From: Comamonadaceae bacterium
GTDB lineage: Bacteria; Pseudomonadota; Gammaproteobacteria; Burkholderiales; Burkholderiaceae
Direction of reading: 5' to 3'
DNA: 64,000 nucleotides
Assembly (NCBI GenBank): GCA_947374535.1
Contig: CANCCJ010000003.1
Location: 1-64,000, forward strand
The notes under the pieces were generated by a model. It did not search any database, was not told the DNA's origin, and saw nothing but the letters and a program-made list of their open reading frames with translations. Below are positions 39,171 to 48,904 of this stretch, piece by piece (positions within the stretch are counted from its first letter, which is position 1; each line of letters starts with the position of its first letter). The position numbers and the translations under genes were made by a program.

Positions 39171-40844
39171 ATGGCATTGGTAGAAGTAAAAGTCCCGGAC
39201 ATCGGGGATTTCGACGAAGTCGCAGTCATTGAGCTGCTGGTCAAAGTGGGCGACACCGTGAAAGCGGAACAGTCCCTCATCACCGTCGAATCAGACAAAG
39301 CCTCAATGGAAATTCCATCGAGCACAGCGGGCGTGGTCAAAGAGCTGCGCGTGAAGCTGGGCGACAAGGTCAAAGAAGGCTCCGTGGTGTTGGTGGTGGA
39401 AGCCGCTGGTGCACCCGCAGTCACTGCGGCCTCAAATGCATCAGCTCCGGCCGCTTCGGCTGCCGCCGCACCTGCACCTGCTGCAGTGGCCGCAGCCCCC
39501 GCGGTCGCAGCTGCTCCCGTGGCCGCATCAGGCCTGATTGACATTCATGTGCCAGATATCGGCGACTTCAAAAACGTGGCCGTCATTGAAGTGTTTGTGA
39601 AGCCCGGCGACACCATCAAGGTGGAGCAATCGCTGATCACCGTTGAGTCCGACAAAGCGTCGATGGAAATTCCATCCTCACACGCGGGCGTGCTCAAAGA
39701 GCTGAAAGTCAAAGTGGGCGACACGGTCAACATCGGTGACTTGTTGGCCATCTTGGAAGGCGCAGTTTCTGTTGTTGCCGCACCCGTGGCTGCCGCTGCT
39801 TCAGTGGCTGCAGTGGTTGCACCTGCCGCTGTCGCTGCAACGACCGCCGTTGCTTCAGCCGTGGCTGCTGTGGCAGCACCAGCGCATGCGCCTGGCGCAT
39901 CCACATTGGGCTTGCCCCATGCGTCCCCCTCTGTGCGCAAGTTTGCTCGCGAACTCGGGGTGCCGTTAGAAGAGCTCAAGGGCAGCGGTCTCAAAGGCCG
40001 TATCACCCAAGACGACGTGCAAACCTTCACCAAGTCCGTCATGTCGGGCGCGACACAAACCAAGGCGCAAGCAGCCAAAGCGCCCGCTGGTTCGGGCGGC
40101 GATGGTGCAGGCTTGGGTCTCATCCCATGGCCGAAGGTCGACTTCGCCAAGTTCGGTCCCATCGAGCGCAAAGAAATGGGCCGCATCAAGAAGATCAGCG
40201 GCGCGAATTTGTTGCGCAATGCTGTTCTGATTCCGGCGGTCACCAACCATGACGACTGCGACATCACCGACCTCGAAGCCTTCCGCGTCTCGACCAACAA
40301 AGAGAACGAAAAGTCGGGCGTCAAAGTCACCATGCTGGCGTTTTTGATCAAGGCTTGTGTGGCCGCGCTCAAGAAGTACCCCGAGTTCAACAGCTCGCTC
40401 GACGGCGATGCATTGGTCTACAAAAACTACTGGCACATTGGCTTTGCCGCTGATACACCCAACGGTTTGATGGTGCCAGTCATCCGCGACTGCGACAAAA
40501 AAGGCGTCTTGCAAATCAGCGCCGAAATGTCAGAGCTGGCCAAGAAAGCCCGCGACGGCAAACTCGGCCCCGCTGAAATGACTGGCGCAACCTTCACCAT
40601 CTCTAGCCTCGGCGGCATTGGTGGCAAGTACTTCACGCCCATCATCAACGCGCCTGAAGTGGCCATTCTCGGCGTGTGCAAGAGCACCATGGAACCTGTG
40701 TGGAACGGCAAAGAATTTGTGCCACGTTTGATGTTGCCTTTGAGCTTGACGTGGGACCACCGCGTCATCGACGGCGCAGCAGCGGCACGCTTCAATGCGT
40801 ACCTCGGTCAAATCCTCGGCGACTTCCGTCGCGTACTTCTCTAA
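39171..40844 (+). CDS. aceF: Pyruvate dehydrogenase E2, dihydrolipoyl acetyltransferase with two lipoyl domains
   Basis: 557 residues. Lipoyl domain 1 (1-80, Lys43 in ESDKASMEI), an Ala/Pro linker, lipoyl domain 2 (121-198, Lys162 in the same motif), a second Ala/Pro/Val linker, the peripheral subunit-binding domain (about 248-285: [23 protein letters not shown]), and the catalytic domain to the end with [15 protein letters not shown] carrying the active-site His and Asp. It forms the core of the pyruvate dehydrogenase complex. E. coli E2 has three lipoyl domains. Confidence 0.97.
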   Translation: MALVEVKVPDIGDFDEVAVIELLVKVGDTVKAEQSLITVESDKASMEIPSSTAGVVKELRVKLGDKVKEGSVVLVVEAAGAPAVTAASNASAPAASAAAAPAPAAVAAAPAVAAAPVAASGLIDIHVPDIGDFKNVAVIEVFVKPGDTIKVEQSLITVESDKASMEIPSSHAGVLKELKVKVGDTVNIGDLLAILEGAVSVVAAPVAAAASVAAVVAPAAVAATTAVASAVAAVAAPAHAPGASTLGLPHASPSVRKFARELGVPLEELKGSGLKGRITQDDVQTFTKSVMSGATQTKAQAAKAPAGSGGDGAGLGLIPWPKVDFAKFGPIERKEMGRIKKISGANLLRNAVLIPAVTNHDDCDITDLEAFRVSTNKENEKSGVKVTMLAFLIKACVAALKKYPEFNSSLDGDALVYKNYWHIGFAADTPNGLMVPVIRDCDKKGVLQISAEMSELAKKARDGKLGPAEMTGATFTISSLGGIGGKYFTPIINAPEVAILGVCKSTMEPVWNGKEFVPRLMLPLSLTWDHRVIDGAAAARFNAYLGQILGDFRRVLL

Positions 40845-40853
40845 GGATTTGAT

Positions 40854-42686
40854 ATGGCACTGATTGATATCCAAGTACCAGACATCGGCGACTTCGACGA
40901 AGTAGCCGTGATCGAGTTGCTGGTCAAAGTGGGCGACACCGTCAAAGCTGAGCAATCGCTCATCACCGTCGAGTCCGACAAAGCGTCCATGGAAATTCCA
41001 TCCTCACACGCGGGCGTGGTGAAAGAGTTGAAGATCAAGCTGGGCGACAAAGTCAAACAAGGCTCGGTGGTGTTGGTGTTGGATGCAGAGGGTGTGGCTT
41101 CCGCACCTGCAGCATCAGCCCCCGCAGCGGCTCCAGCTGCAGCAGCACCCGCCGCCCCCGTGGCCGTAGCCCCTGCACCCACAGCCTCATCGTTTGGCGG
41201 CTCTGCCGACATCGAGTGCGATGTGCTCGTGTTGGGTGGTGGCCCCGGCGGTTACTCAGCAGCGTTCCGCGCGGCTGACCTCGGCTTGAACGTCGTCATC
41301 GTTGAACGCTACGCCACCTTGGGCGGCGTGTGTTTGAACGTGGGTTGTATTCCATCCAAAGCCCTGTTGCACGTGGCAGCAGTGATGGACGAAGTCAGCC
41401 ACATGGCTGACCTCGGCGTGGACTTTGGCGCACCCGTCGTCAACATCGACAAGCTGCGCGGCCACAAAGAAAAAGTCATCGGCAAACTCACTGGCGGCTT
41501 GGCTGCGATGGCCAAGATGCGCAAGGTCACCACCGTGCGCGGCTTGGGGCAATTCGTGGGTGCCAACCACCTCGAAGTGTCTGAGACCACCGGCACGGCG
41601 CAAGAGCAAAACGGCAGCAAAAAAGTGATCGCGTTCAAACGCGCCATCATCGCTGCAGGCTCGCAAGCCGTGCGTTTGCCTTTCATGCCGAATGACCCAC
41701 GCGTGGTCGACAGCACCGGCGCTTTGGAACTCAAAGAAGTGCCCAAGCGCATGCTGATTCTCGGCGGCGGCATCATCGGCTTAGAGATGGGCACCGTTTA
41801 CAGCACGCTGGGCGCACGCCTGGACGTGGTGGAAATGATGGACGGCCTCATGCAAGGCGCGGACCGCGACTTGGTCAAAGTCTGGCAAAAAATGAATGCC
41901 AAGCGCTTTGACAACATCATGCTCAAGACCAAGACCGTGTCCGCACGCGCCTTGCCCGAAGGCATCGAAGTCACGTTTGCACCCGCAGAAGAGGGTGGCA
42001 CAGCCCCCGCGCCGCAGGTGTACGACCTCGTGTTGCAAGCCGTGGGCCGCACACCCAACGGTAAAAAACTCGCCGCTGAAAAAGCTGGCGTGGCAGTGAC
42101 CGACCGTGGCTTCATCAACGTTGACATTCAAATGCGCACCAACGTGCCGCACATCTTCGCCATTGGTGACATCGTGGGCCAGCCCATGTTGGCGCACAAA
42201 GCGGTGCACGAAGCACACGTAGCGGCCGAAGTCATTGCGGGCGAACTGCAAGGCAACAAAGAGCTGGCAGCCGCTGCGTTTAACGCACGCGTCATCCCAA
42301 GCGTGGCCTACACCGACCCCGAAGTGGCATGGGTGGGCTTGACCGAAGACCAAGCCAAAGCGCAAGGCATCAAGGTGAAAAAGGGCTTATTCCCTTGGAC
42401 CGCCTCGGGCCGCGCCATTGCCAACGGCCGCGACGAAGGCGTGACCAAACTGCTGTTTGACGATTCACCCGAGGCTCACGGCCACGGCAAAATCCTCGGC
42501 GGCGGCATGGTGGGTACGCACGCGGGCGACATGATTGGCGAGATCGCTCTGGCGATTGAGATGGGCGCAGACGCTGTGGACATCGGCAAAACCATCCACC
42601 CACACCCCACGCTGGGCGAAAGCATCGGCATGGCGGCAGAAGTGGCACACGGTAGCTGCACGGACTTGCCGCCTAGCAAGAAGTAA
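40854..42686 (+). CDS. lpdA: Dihydrolipoyl dehydrogenase with an N-terminal lipoyl domain
   Basis: 610 residues. A lipoyl domain (1-80, Lys43 in ESDKASMEI) and an Ala/Pro linker (to about 120) precede the flavoprotein: [15 protein letters not shown] (FAD), redox pair in [16 protein letters not shown] loop [12 protein letters not shown], and His-Glu near the C-terminus in HPHPTLGES. It reoxidises dihydrolipoyl groups of AceF with NAD+. E3 subunits with their own lipoyl domain are known in betaproteobacteria and Neisseria. The lipoyl domain is nearly the same as the first one of AceF. Confidence 0.97.
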   Translation: MALIDIQVPDIGDFDEVAVIELLVKVGDTVKAEQSLITVESDKASMEIPSSHAGVVKELKIKLGDKVKQGSVVLVLDAEGVASAPAASAPAAAPAAAAPAAPVAVAPAPTASSFGGSADIECDVLVLGGGPGGYSAAFRAADLGLNVVIVERYATLGGVCLNVGCIPSKALLHVAAVMDEVSHMADLGVDFGAPVVNIDKLRGHKEKVIGKLTGGLAAMAKMRKVTTVRGLGQFVGANHLEVSETTGTAQEQNGSKKVIAFKRAIIAAGSQAVRLPFMPNDPRVVDSTGALELKEVPKRMLILGGGIIGLEMGTVYSTLGARLDVVEMMDGLMQGADRDLVKVWQKMNAKRFDNIMLKTKTVSARALPEGIEVTFAPAEEGGTAPAPQVYDLVLQAVGRTPNGKKLAAEKAGVAVTDRGFINVDIQMRTNVPHIFAIGDIVGQPMLAHKAVHEAHVAAEVIAGELQGNKELAAAAFNARVIPSVAYTDPEVAWVGLTEDQAKAQGIKVKKGLFPWTASGRAIANGRDEGVTKLLFDDSPEAHGHGKILGGGMVGTHAGDMIGEIALAIEMGADAVDIGKTIHPHPTLGESIGMAAEVAHGSCTDLPPSKK

Positions 42687-42707
42687 ACGCTTCGCGCTTT
42701 AAACAAA

Positions 42708-42742
42708 GAAGCCGCCAACCTGAAAGGGTTGGCGGCTTTTTT
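42708..42742 (+). terminator. Terminator of the aceE-aceF-lpdA operon
   Basis: AAGCCGCCAACC (42709-42720), loop CTGAAAG region, GGTTGGCGGCTT (42727-42738) and a run of six T. A long, stable stem 22 bases after the lpdA stop. Confidence 0.93.
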
Positions 42743-42744
42743 CG

Positions 42745-42973
42745 CAAATGGGACGAACCGTTGCACGATCGCATTGGGACAAATTGTCACCAAGTAGTCA
42801 TGTCCACCGCGGCAGGCAGAGCAAGAAAAACACTGGCAGTCATCCTGCCTGAGATGAGCACGCTTAATCCGCAATGGTTCATCAAAAAACTATCGTAATT
42901 CAGAAAATCACTGCCTTTGTTGAGAAATTCAAAGGCTTGGGCTGGCAGTTCTGAGTTTGCTAATCACCGCATC
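42745..42973. other. Non-coding stretch after the pdh operon
   Basis: About 230 bases between the pdh terminator and the putative oxygenase gene. The longest reading frame with a plausible end is 32 codons (plus strand, 42800-42898) without a ribosome binding site. No tRNA-like, repeat or phage-like structure was recognised. Nothing secure can be placed here. Confidence 0.5.
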
Positions 42974-43873
42974 TCAATGCGCCCCAAGGTAACACCCCTC
43001 AGCCCGCTCCCCATCCGCTTCATCACCTTCTTCGCTGCATAGCGCGGCAATCAAGGCAAGGTCTGCCACTTGGCCGGGTAGCAGCAGCTCTTCATTGGTC
43101 CAGCGCTTGACCAAGTGGCCGTTAGCCACGCCGCCGGTGTGTGGGGCTTGGTAGGCGCGGCGGTGCTGCATGGTTAGCCGGCTGTTGGCGTTGGCGATGA
43201 AGCGGCTCTCGCCCAAGGCCCAAGGTTCAAAGTAGGCATTGGCCGCCGCATCCACTTGGCGAAAGTAGCTGCGTGCGCCTTCGGCGTTGAGCTTTTTGCG
43301 CACGGTGCGCGTGATGAGACCTTGCAAGTGGTCGAGCGCGGCATAGTCCATCTGGCTGATGGTGGCGAGGCTCATGTCTTGCCCAGCTAGCGCAGGCGTG
43401 GCGGCCAACTCGGCGGGCAGCATTTGCACCATGGCTTTCACCACATCGTGATGGGGCGCTACAGCGGTGGCCACGCCGCGTGTTTGCGGCTGAATGGGGC
43501 AGCGAATTTCTACAAAGCGCGGCTTGACGGGGCCAGTGCAGCCGTCGTGGTGGTAGTACTCGCCTTGGCTCAGCCGCCCTTTGCTAGAGCGCCCGCGCAC
43601 ATCGCGGTAGGTGGGGTGTTGGGTGTGCACATTCAGGCACACCACCAAGCCCGTGGCATCCACCAATTGGTAGAAGGCCTCGCGCCATTCGGGCAAGAGG
43701 AGTTTGTCGTGCAGGTAGTCGCTGGGCTCGTCGTCCTCTTGACCCACTTCGCCTTCAATCACCAACACGAACGGGCGTGGCCTGCGCACGTGCCATTGGC
43801 CGTTGGCCAAGTTCAGCACCGAGGGGGTGGTTTCAGAGTGTGTGCCAGCGCTGTGGCCCGTGGTGTCGGACAT
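42974..43873 (-). CDS. Putative Fe(II)/2-oxoglutarate-dependent oxygenase, TauD-like
   Basis: 299 residues from the ATG at 43873. No signal peptide. A possible iron triad is His108 (or 109)-x-Asp110 in EYYHHDGC and His237 in NSRLTMQHRRAY, the latter resembling the NRxxxH segment around the distal His of TauD. SQGEYYHHDG and PRFVEIRCPIQP surround the first site. The 2-oxoglutarate-binding arginine, normally about eleven residues after the distal His, is not obvious, so the call is moderate. It stands alone, and the substrate is unknown. Other possibility: an uncharacterised conserved protein with no oxygenase activity. Confidence 0.5.
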   Translation of the reverse strand: MSDTTGHSAGTHSETTPSVLNLANGQWHVRRPRPFVLVIEGEVGQEDDEPSDYLHDKLLLPEWREAFYQLVDATGLVVCLNVHTQHPTYRDVRGRSSKGRLSQGEYYHHDGCTGPVKPRFVEIRCPIQPQTRGVATAVAPHHDVVKAMVQMLPAELAATPALAGQDMSLATISQMDYAALDHLQGLITRTVRKKLNAEGARSYFRQVDAAANAYFEPWALGESRFIANANSRLTMQHRRAYQAPHTGGVANGHLVKRWTNEELLLPGQVADLALIAALCSEEGDEADGERAEGCYLGAH

Positions 43874-43986
43874 GATGAAAAATGGGTTGAAGTCGGGCTC
43901 GAACAGCGAGCTTTTAAATCTCACCAATTTTAGGGCTTCACTGTGGCGGCTTGGTGCGCCATCACGCCGCAGAGAAATCTACGGCA

Positions 43987-44361
43987 TCACGAAGCGCTGC
44001 TTTTCTGAAGCCAGCTCAACGCTTGTTCGTCATCTGCATACTGGAAATGTTTGATCTCCGCATGGATGAAGTGACCGACGATTGCTTTCGCAGCATCTGC
44101 AATGGCCGCATCCGTGACGAGCGCAATTTTTTCAACAAACCGATGGTGGCCACGCACAAACCGCATGTGTGCCATGAACCCTGAAAAGTCATGCCAGCCT
44201 GGAAAGAATTTGGTGTGAATCAGCACGCCTTTTAACTTGGCGTGTGTTGATAAGTAATCGTCTACGTCATGGCTGATGGCCAAGAAGTCTGCTGCTTCCA
44301 ATGGATGATTGGGCTCTAAAACCAAAATTCCTTCTGGGCCTAATATTTTGAAATTCATCAT
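43987..44361 (-). CDS. SpoIIAA-like/STAS-SEC14-type protein
   Basis: 124 residues. The pattern GPEGILVLEPNHPLEAADFLAIS, GVLIHTKFFPGWHDFSGF and HFQYADDEQALSWL matches the SpoIIAA-like family (PF11964), an alpha/beta STAS-like fold of unknown function found as single-domain proteins. AGGAG lies eight bases before the ATG at 44361. A perfect TTGACA (44495-44490) upstream suggests a promoter, though its -10 box is poor. It is upstream of the putative oxygenase on the same strand, 113 bases away. Confidence 0.75.
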   Translation of the reverse strand: MMNFKILGPEGILVLEPNHPLEAADFLAISHDVDDYLSTHAKLKGVLIHTKFFPGWHDFSGFMAHMRFVRGHHRFVEKIALVTDAAIADAAKAIVGHFIHAEIKHFQYADDEQALSWLQKSSAS

Positions 44362-44466
44362 ATGGACTCCTATATGCGCTCCTATGACGAAGCGCTTCAG
44401 CTGATTTTGAGCAGTGTTAGATCAACGATAGCCAAGGTTCGCAAAGTAGAACCGTCTGTGCCGTAC

Positions 44467-44495
44467 GTATTTCGCACTGAGACGACAAATGTCAA
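44467..44495 (-). promoter_or_regulatory. Possible promoter of the SpoIIAA-like gene
   Basis: TTGACA at 44495-44490 (minus strand), then a 17-base spacer to AAATAC (44472-44467). The -35 is perfect, the -10 weak. The leader would be about 100 bases. Confidence 0.35.
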
Positions 44496-44541
44496 AGAAG
44501 GTGCAAGTTTTTTAAGTATTGCAAAGCAAATTCATATTTTG

Positions 44542-45153
44542 TCAAAGCCCCAGCGCTTCCCAAACCCGATAAGCCGCATACGCATCATTGGCCGCGTACA
44601 CCAGCTGCGATTCGTTCAAGTGGAGGTTCGCCCAGTTGCTGGTGGCGGCTTTTTTTGACTTTTGAAACCGCTGGTTAAACAGCACCGCCACAGCGCCTTT
44701 GACGCCCATGTCTTTGCGGTAACCCTGAGCCCGAAAGACGGCGTTGAGCTCCAAGATGCCCGCAGGCTCCACGCCAAATTTTTGAATGATGCGTTTGCGG
44801 TCATCGCCCAGACCAAAGCCTGCTTTGGCAATGCCCGTGCGCGCCAGCAAGTCGGCTGCCACTGCGCGGCATTCGGGTTCGTGCAGCTGAAATACCCAAG
44901 CGCGCTCGCTGGTGGAGAGTTGCAATACATGCGGCCCGTCAGATTGTTCGCCAACCTTAAACGTTGGTTTTGACTCCGTATCAAACCCCCATGCGCGTGC
45001 AGCCACCAGCGCGTCATGTGCGAGGCAGGCTTGCTTCGCTGTGTTGACGAGGGTGATGCGCTCTAGCCCCAAGCGCTCAAACGGCGGGAGCAGGGCGATG
45101 GCTTCTTTGTCGGGGGTGTCGCGGCGCTGTGGCGCGTGTGCTGGCTCGTTCAC
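44542..45153 (-). CDS. RNase D-like 3'-5' exonuclease domain protein
   Basis: 203 residues. DEDDy exonuclease motifs: FDTES with Asp58/Glu60, GLGDDRKRI (ExoII Asp), and LVYAANDAYAAYRVW (ExoIII Tyr/Asp). No HRDC domain, so it is shorter than RNase D. It is likely to trim RNA 3' ends. The start overlaps the RbgA stop by four bases, so the two are cotranslated. Confidence 0.85.
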   Translation of the reverse strand: MNEPAHAPQRRDTPDKEAIALLPPFERLGLERITLVNTAKQACLAHDALVAARAWGFDTESKPTFKVGEQSDGPHVLQLSTSERAWVFQLHEPECRAVAADLLARTGIAKAGFGLGDDRKRIIQKFGVEPAGILELNAVFRAQGYRKDMGVKGAVAVLFNQRFQKSKKAATSNWANLHLNESQLVYAANDAYAAYRVWEALGL

Positions 45154-46082
45154 TTGCGTGGCTTTTTCTTAGGCTTGTTTTTTTCAATCGCCTCTTTGCG
45201 TACAGCGCGCTCGGCATCGGCTTTTTTACCCTCAGTCAGCCAAGCCGCAAATTGCTCGGGCGTTTCGAGCGTGACCCGGCCCAGTGCGGCGGTGCGGAAA
45301 TCGTGAATCACGATGTGCGCTGCTTTGGTGGTGTTGATGCGCCCACCGCTTTGCACAGCGCCGCGTTTGCGACCAATGGCTTGCAGCATTTCTTCGTCGG
45401 TGTGGCTAGCCACATCGTCGATGTTGTAGCGCTGGTGCAGCACGTCGGGGTAGTGGGGAATGAGGTAGTTGAGCAGCTCCAGCGCCACCGTTTCTTCGTC
45501 AAACGCATTCACGCCAATGGCGCCGCTGGCGGCTAAGTTAAAGCCGCTTTGCTCGACGATGATGCGCGGCCACAGTACGCCGGGTGTGTCGTACAAATAA
45601 AAGTCATCGGCCAAGGCGATGCGCTGCTCGATCTTGGTTACACCCGCTTCGTCGCCAGTTTTGGTGGCGCGTTTGCCTTTGAGGGTGTTGATGAGGGTGG
45701 ACTTGCCCACGTTGGGAATGCCGCAAATCAACACGCGCATGGGCTTGACCATGCCGCCCCGGTTGGGGGCGAGTTGTTGGCAGGCCTCAATCAGCGCTTT
45801 GGCAGGTGACGTCATGCTGGTGTCAAGCCCAATGGCGCGCACGCCGGGCATGGCGTTGTAGTGGGCCAACCAAATGGCGGTGCGAGCGGGGTCGGCCAAG
45901 TCTTGTTTGCTCAGCACCTTTAGCGCGGGTTTGCCTTGAATGAGTTCGGCCAACATGGGGTTGGCGCTTGAGCCGGGCAAGCGGGCGTCGAGCATTTCGA
46001 TGACGACGTCAATCTCTTTGATGCGCTCCCCAATCGCCTTGCGCGTGAGGTGCATGTGTCCGGGGAACCATTGAATCGCCAT
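45150..46082 (-). CDS. rbgA: Ribosome biogenesis GTPase RbgA/YlqF family
   Basis: 310 residues. The GTPase motifs run in circularly permuted order: LSKQDLAD (G4), then GIPNVGKSTLINTL (G1), then DTPGVLWP (G3). N-terminal MAIQWFPGHMHLTRKAI is the family signature. RbgA helps late 50S subunit assembly in Bacillus; the proteobacterial role is inferred. It overlaps the exonuclease gene downstream and lies 45 bases after TapT. Confidence 0.92.
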   Translation of the reverse strand: MAIQWFPGHMHLTRKAIGERIKEIDVVIEMLDARLPGSSANPMLAELIQGKPALKVLSKQDLADPARTAIWLAHYNAMPGVRAIGLDTSMTSPAKALIEACQQLAPNRGGMVKPMRVLICGIPNVGKSTLINTLKGKRATKTGDEAGVTKIEQRIALADDFYLYDTPGVLWPRIIVEQSGFNLAASGAIGVNAFDEETVALELLNYLIPHYPDVLHQRYNIDDVASHTDEEMLQAIGRKRGAVQSGGRINTTKAAHIVIHDFRTAALGRVTLETPEQFAAWLTEGKKADAERAVRKEAIEKNKPKKKPRK

Positions 46083-46127
46083 AAAGAGTCGCTTGCTGAC
46101 CGAAGTGTGAAAGGGTGTGATTGTCGG

Positions 46128-46862
46128 TCACGAAGGGGTTGCAAGCCCACGCAGCTGCAGATGCACCGCATCGCCCAAATCCACAGGCTGTTGGTGTTTG
46201 GCTTTGAGGTAGTGCTCGGTGTACACGTCAAAGTAGGCGTTCAAAGCGGCTGCAGCTTGGGTGTCGCCAGCCAAGTCTAGGCACATGGCGCCGACTTCGG
46301 CGGTGCAAAAGTGTGCCTCGCTCTGGGCGCGGCGCAGTTGGTAGCGGGATAGTTGGTCGGGGTGCAGACTGAGCACGGGGAAGGGCTGCAGGTAGGGGCT
46401 TTTGCGAAACATCTTGCGTGCTTCGTCCCAAGTGCCGTCGAGCAGGATGAATAAGGGGCGCTTGGACGTGTGATGCGCCAACTGATGCACCACGCGCTCA
46501 GCATCGGCAAATTCGCTGGGAAACACCACATAGGGCTGCCATTGCGGGTCGGCCAGCAGCGCCAGCAAAGCGGGGGCCACTTCAGTGCGCGCCCAACCAA
46601 AGGCGAAGGTGTCGGCCACCACATCGGCAATGAGCCAACCGGTGTTGCTGGGTTTGAGCGGTTCGATGTCGGCCATCAACAGGCACACAGCCGAGTGCGT
46701 GGGCACGACAGGGCGCAAGGCGCAAATGCAGTGGCTGGGTACCAAGCGGCAGCCCGCGCAACGCTCGCCTTTGGGGCCACCGCGGGCTAGAAAAGGTTTC
46801 ACGCTGCGGGCGAGGCGGGCAGCGCGCAGGCGAGCAACGGCGTGGGGCAGGTAGACGGACAA
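46128..46862 (-). CDS. tapT: tRNA-uridine aminocarboxypropyltransferase (DTW domain, TapT family)
   Basis: 244 residues, from a TTG at 46862; a GTG at 46802 is an alternative, but the PHAVARLRAARLARS segment before it is typical of the family. A cysteine cluster CAGCRLVPSHCIC, then LDGTWDEARKM (the D-x-T-W motif) and RAQSEAHFCTAEVGA. Family members transfer the aminocarboxypropyl group of SAM to U47 of tRNA (acp3U). Located between RbgA and an uncharacterised operon on the same strand. Confidence 0.88.
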   Translation of the reverse strand: MSVYLPHAVARLRAARLARSVKPFLARGGPKGERCAGCRLVPSHCICALRPVVPTHSAVCLLMADIEPLKPSNTGWLIADVVADTFAFGWARTEVAPALLALLADPQWQPYVVFPSEFADAERVVHQLAHHTSKRPLFILLDGTWDEARKMFRKSPYLQPFPVLSLHPDQLSRYQLRRAQSEAHFCTAEVGAMCLDLAGDTQAAAALNAYFDVYTEHYLKAKHQQPVDLGDAVHLQLRGLATPS

Positions 46863-46920
46863 GGCGAAGTTGACGAAGAGATGAAGGCTCTAGCCGCGTG
46901 TGTTTGCGATGCGCTGTGAC

Positions 46921-48123
46921 TTATTCAGCCACATGGCACTCGCGGCGCAGCAGCGCCAGCGCATCGTGCAGCTTGTAGTCGTGATCGCTGGCCAGTGTGG
47001 CTTGTGCTTCGTCGATGAACGACGCCCACATGTCAAGGTAGCCTTGCTGGTGTTCAACAGGCGCGTTGGCCGTGATGAATGCCGCAGCCAATTCGGGCTG
47101 CATGCCTGATTTGCGAATTTTGCGAATCAGCGTGGTCGCCGATTTCTCGCTCAGCAGCGTTTTGCCCGTGCTGCCTGCGGCGATGCACAAGAACAACGTG
47201 AGCAAGGAGCCGTCATCGCTGTGACCGCCTGTGGCCTTGGCCCAAGCGGCGGAGGTTTGGCGGTCAAAGTGGTCGACCTCGGCCAAGCCGTCTTCCACCC
47301 AAAAGTAGCGACCTACAAAGGCGGGCGTTTGGTTGAACAACTTTTGCGGTGTGAGCTTGACATCCAAGATCTTGGGCAAGTCGGCTTCGACGCTTTGACG
47401 AATCACCTCGACGGCGGCTTTGAACTCGGCAGGCAAGTTTTTGGGCAGCACGAGTTGGATGGTTTTGGTCGCGCTGGGTTTGCGCAGTGTGGTGATGATT
47501 TTTTGAAACGCCACCCAATCGGGCATGTCGGTGTGTTTGGTAGCCGCAGCCAACAGCGCGGTGCGAATCACCGCTTCGGCATCGCAGCCTGCTTCTTCTA
47601 AATCATCGGCGTGCAGGCCCAGTTGGTCGGCCATCCAAATGGCGGCGTCGATGATGTGGGCGACTTGTTGGCGTTTGCCGAGTTCGGCTTGGTAGTCGGC
47701 CAAATTGCACAGCGACCATTTGGCTAATTGCGCAATGTGCTTGTCGCTGAAACCGCCATGCTCGTTCATGCCAAAGTGCGTGTTTTGCGGCATGACGATC
47801 AGGGCCTTGAGCATGTCAGACGCTGCCTTGGAGCGCGACATGAACGAGTGCTCGCGCAGCGCTTCGGCGGCTTTGCGCAAATCACCGCTGCTTTGAATTT
47901 CAAGCGTCAGACTGACCATGTTGACGATGCGGTCCTTGGCTTTTTCTAACTCGGGTCGCAAAAACTCGCTGCCAAAGTAACGCGCAATTTGCACCATGCC
48001 TTTGGGTGCATCGTTTTGGATGGCCTCGAGTTTGGCGCTGTCCAGCACGCCGTGTTGCACGCCATAGGCCAATGCCTTTTCAAAGAAAGGGCGGTCATCA
48101 AAAAGGGCAACGGTTTGCGTCAT
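46921..48123 (-). CDS. Uncharacterised 400-residue protein of the J-domain operon
   Basis: Soluble, no signal peptide or membrane segment, apparently mostly helical, with ATG at 48123. Recognisable pieces are DDRPFFEKALAYGVQHGVLD at the N-terminus, EALREHSFMSRSKAASDMLKALI around 85-107 and WVEDGLAEVDHFDRQTSAAWAK around 270. No catalytic motif stands out. It lies 14 bases after the 251-residue protein on the same strand and 58 bases before tapT. Not assigned to a family; function unknown. Confidence 0.75.
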   Translation of the reverse strand: MTQTVALFDDRPFFEKALAYGVQHGVLDSAKLEAIQNDAPKGMVQIARYFGSEFLRPELEKAKDRIVNMVSLTLEIQSSGDLRKAAEALREHSFMSRSKAASDMLKALIVMPQNTHFGMNEHGGFSDKHIAQLAKWSLCNLADYQAELGKRQQVAHIIDAAIWMADQLGLHADDLEEAGCDAEAVIRTALLAAATKHTDMPDWVAFQKIITTLRKPSATKTIQLVLPKNLPAEFKAAVEVIRQSVEADLPKILDVKLTPQKLFNQTPAFVGRYFWVEDGLAEVDHFDRQTSAAWAKATGGHSDDGSLLTLFLCIAAGSTGKTLLSEKSATTLIRKIRKSGMQPELAAAFITANAPVEHQQGYLDMWASFIDEAQATLASDHDYKLHDALALLRRECHVAE

Positions 48124-48137
48124 GTGGGCCAGCGAGC

Positions 48138-48893
48138 TTAGATGGCAGATTCTTCGTCCGAGTCGCGGGCGACGGGGGTGGCTTTGCCACGGTCGGTGGC
48201 GCTGGTTTCCACGCGGTCGTCGTTTTCTTCGTCGTCCTCTTCGGACAAACCAGCATCATGTGCGCGGGCTTTCGCGCGCAAGACCAACAGCATTTCGATA
48301 AAGAGATCGGGAATTTTGTGCCGCAGTATCCAAGCGAGTTGCATCCAATCTTGGTCGGCCACTTCGTCTTCTTCCACGCGTGGCTTTACATAGGCAGAGC
48401 CGAGCAGGGCGCTTTCAGACAGCATGTCGCCGTCGTCTTCCATGGTGTCAAAGGTGCCGGTGCGGGCGAAGGCTTCGATGCGGCTCCACTTTTCGCTGAA
48501 GTAGTCGGCCAGCGCTTCAGCGCCGCCTTCTAAATCGCCAATCGCGGTGAGGAACTCCACCGTGTCGGCGTCTTCTCGAAAGATGATCGAGTTCATCATG
48601 CCGCGCAGGTGGGTGCGGGTCAGGTCTTTGTATTGTTTTTCAATCACCACGGCGCGGGCAAATTGCTCGGGTGTGACCAGCAGGTTGATGACCGATTCTT
48701 TGGATGTGTCGTATTCACGGATGACGGCCAAGATGTCTTTGGGCGGCAACTGGTCCAGCACCACCATCAAGGCTTGGTCGCCCTCGGCATCGGCCAGCTC
48801 GACCAACGCCGCTTCCGCGCCCGTGATGTCGCCAGCGGCGATCAAGCTTTGTGTTTTGGCAATCAGGGTGAGTGCGTTGGTTTTGTCGGTCAT
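48138..48893 (-). CDS. Uncharacterised 251-residue acidic protein of the J-domain operon
   Basis: ATG at 48893. Residues 1-200 look helical and soluble, with LPPKDILAVIREYD near 60 and a VIEKQYKDLTRTHLRGMMNS stretch (about 93-112). The last 40 residues are highly acidic (SEEDDEENDDRVE), probably disordered. No catalytic motif seen. Separated by 11 bases from the 182-residue protein upstream and 14 from the 400-residue protein downstream. Function unknown. Confidence 0.75.
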   Translation of the reverse strand: MTDKTNALTLIAKTQSLIAAGDITGAEAALVELADAEGDQALMVVLDQLPPKDILAVIREYDTSKESVINLLVTPEQFARAVVIEKQYKDLTRTHLRGMMNSIIFREDADTVEFLTAIGDLEGGAEALADYFSEKWSRIEAFARTGTFDTMEDDGDMLSESALLGSAYVKPRVEEDEVADQDWMQLAWILRHKIPDLFIEMLLVLRAKARAHDAGLSEEDDEENDDRVETSATDRGKATPVARDSDEESAI

Positions 48894-48904
48894 GTGTGTC
48901 GTCT

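Noticed and set aside
39400..39900. Repetitive Ala/Pro-coding stretches in aceF that look like direct repeats
   Set aside because: They are the low-complexity linkers between lipoyl and catalytic domains; no repeat-spacer structure of a CRISPR array.
42800..42898. A 32-codon plus-strand frame in the gap after the pdh terminator
   Set aside because: No ribosome binding site or similarity, and short frames of this size are expected by chance.
44362..44658. A 98-codon plus-strand reading frame starting back to back with the SpoIIAA-like gene
   Set aside because: Its second half is antisense to the RNase D-like gene and the rest covers the gap that is better read as that gene's upstream region. 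No ribosome binding site or homology is evident.
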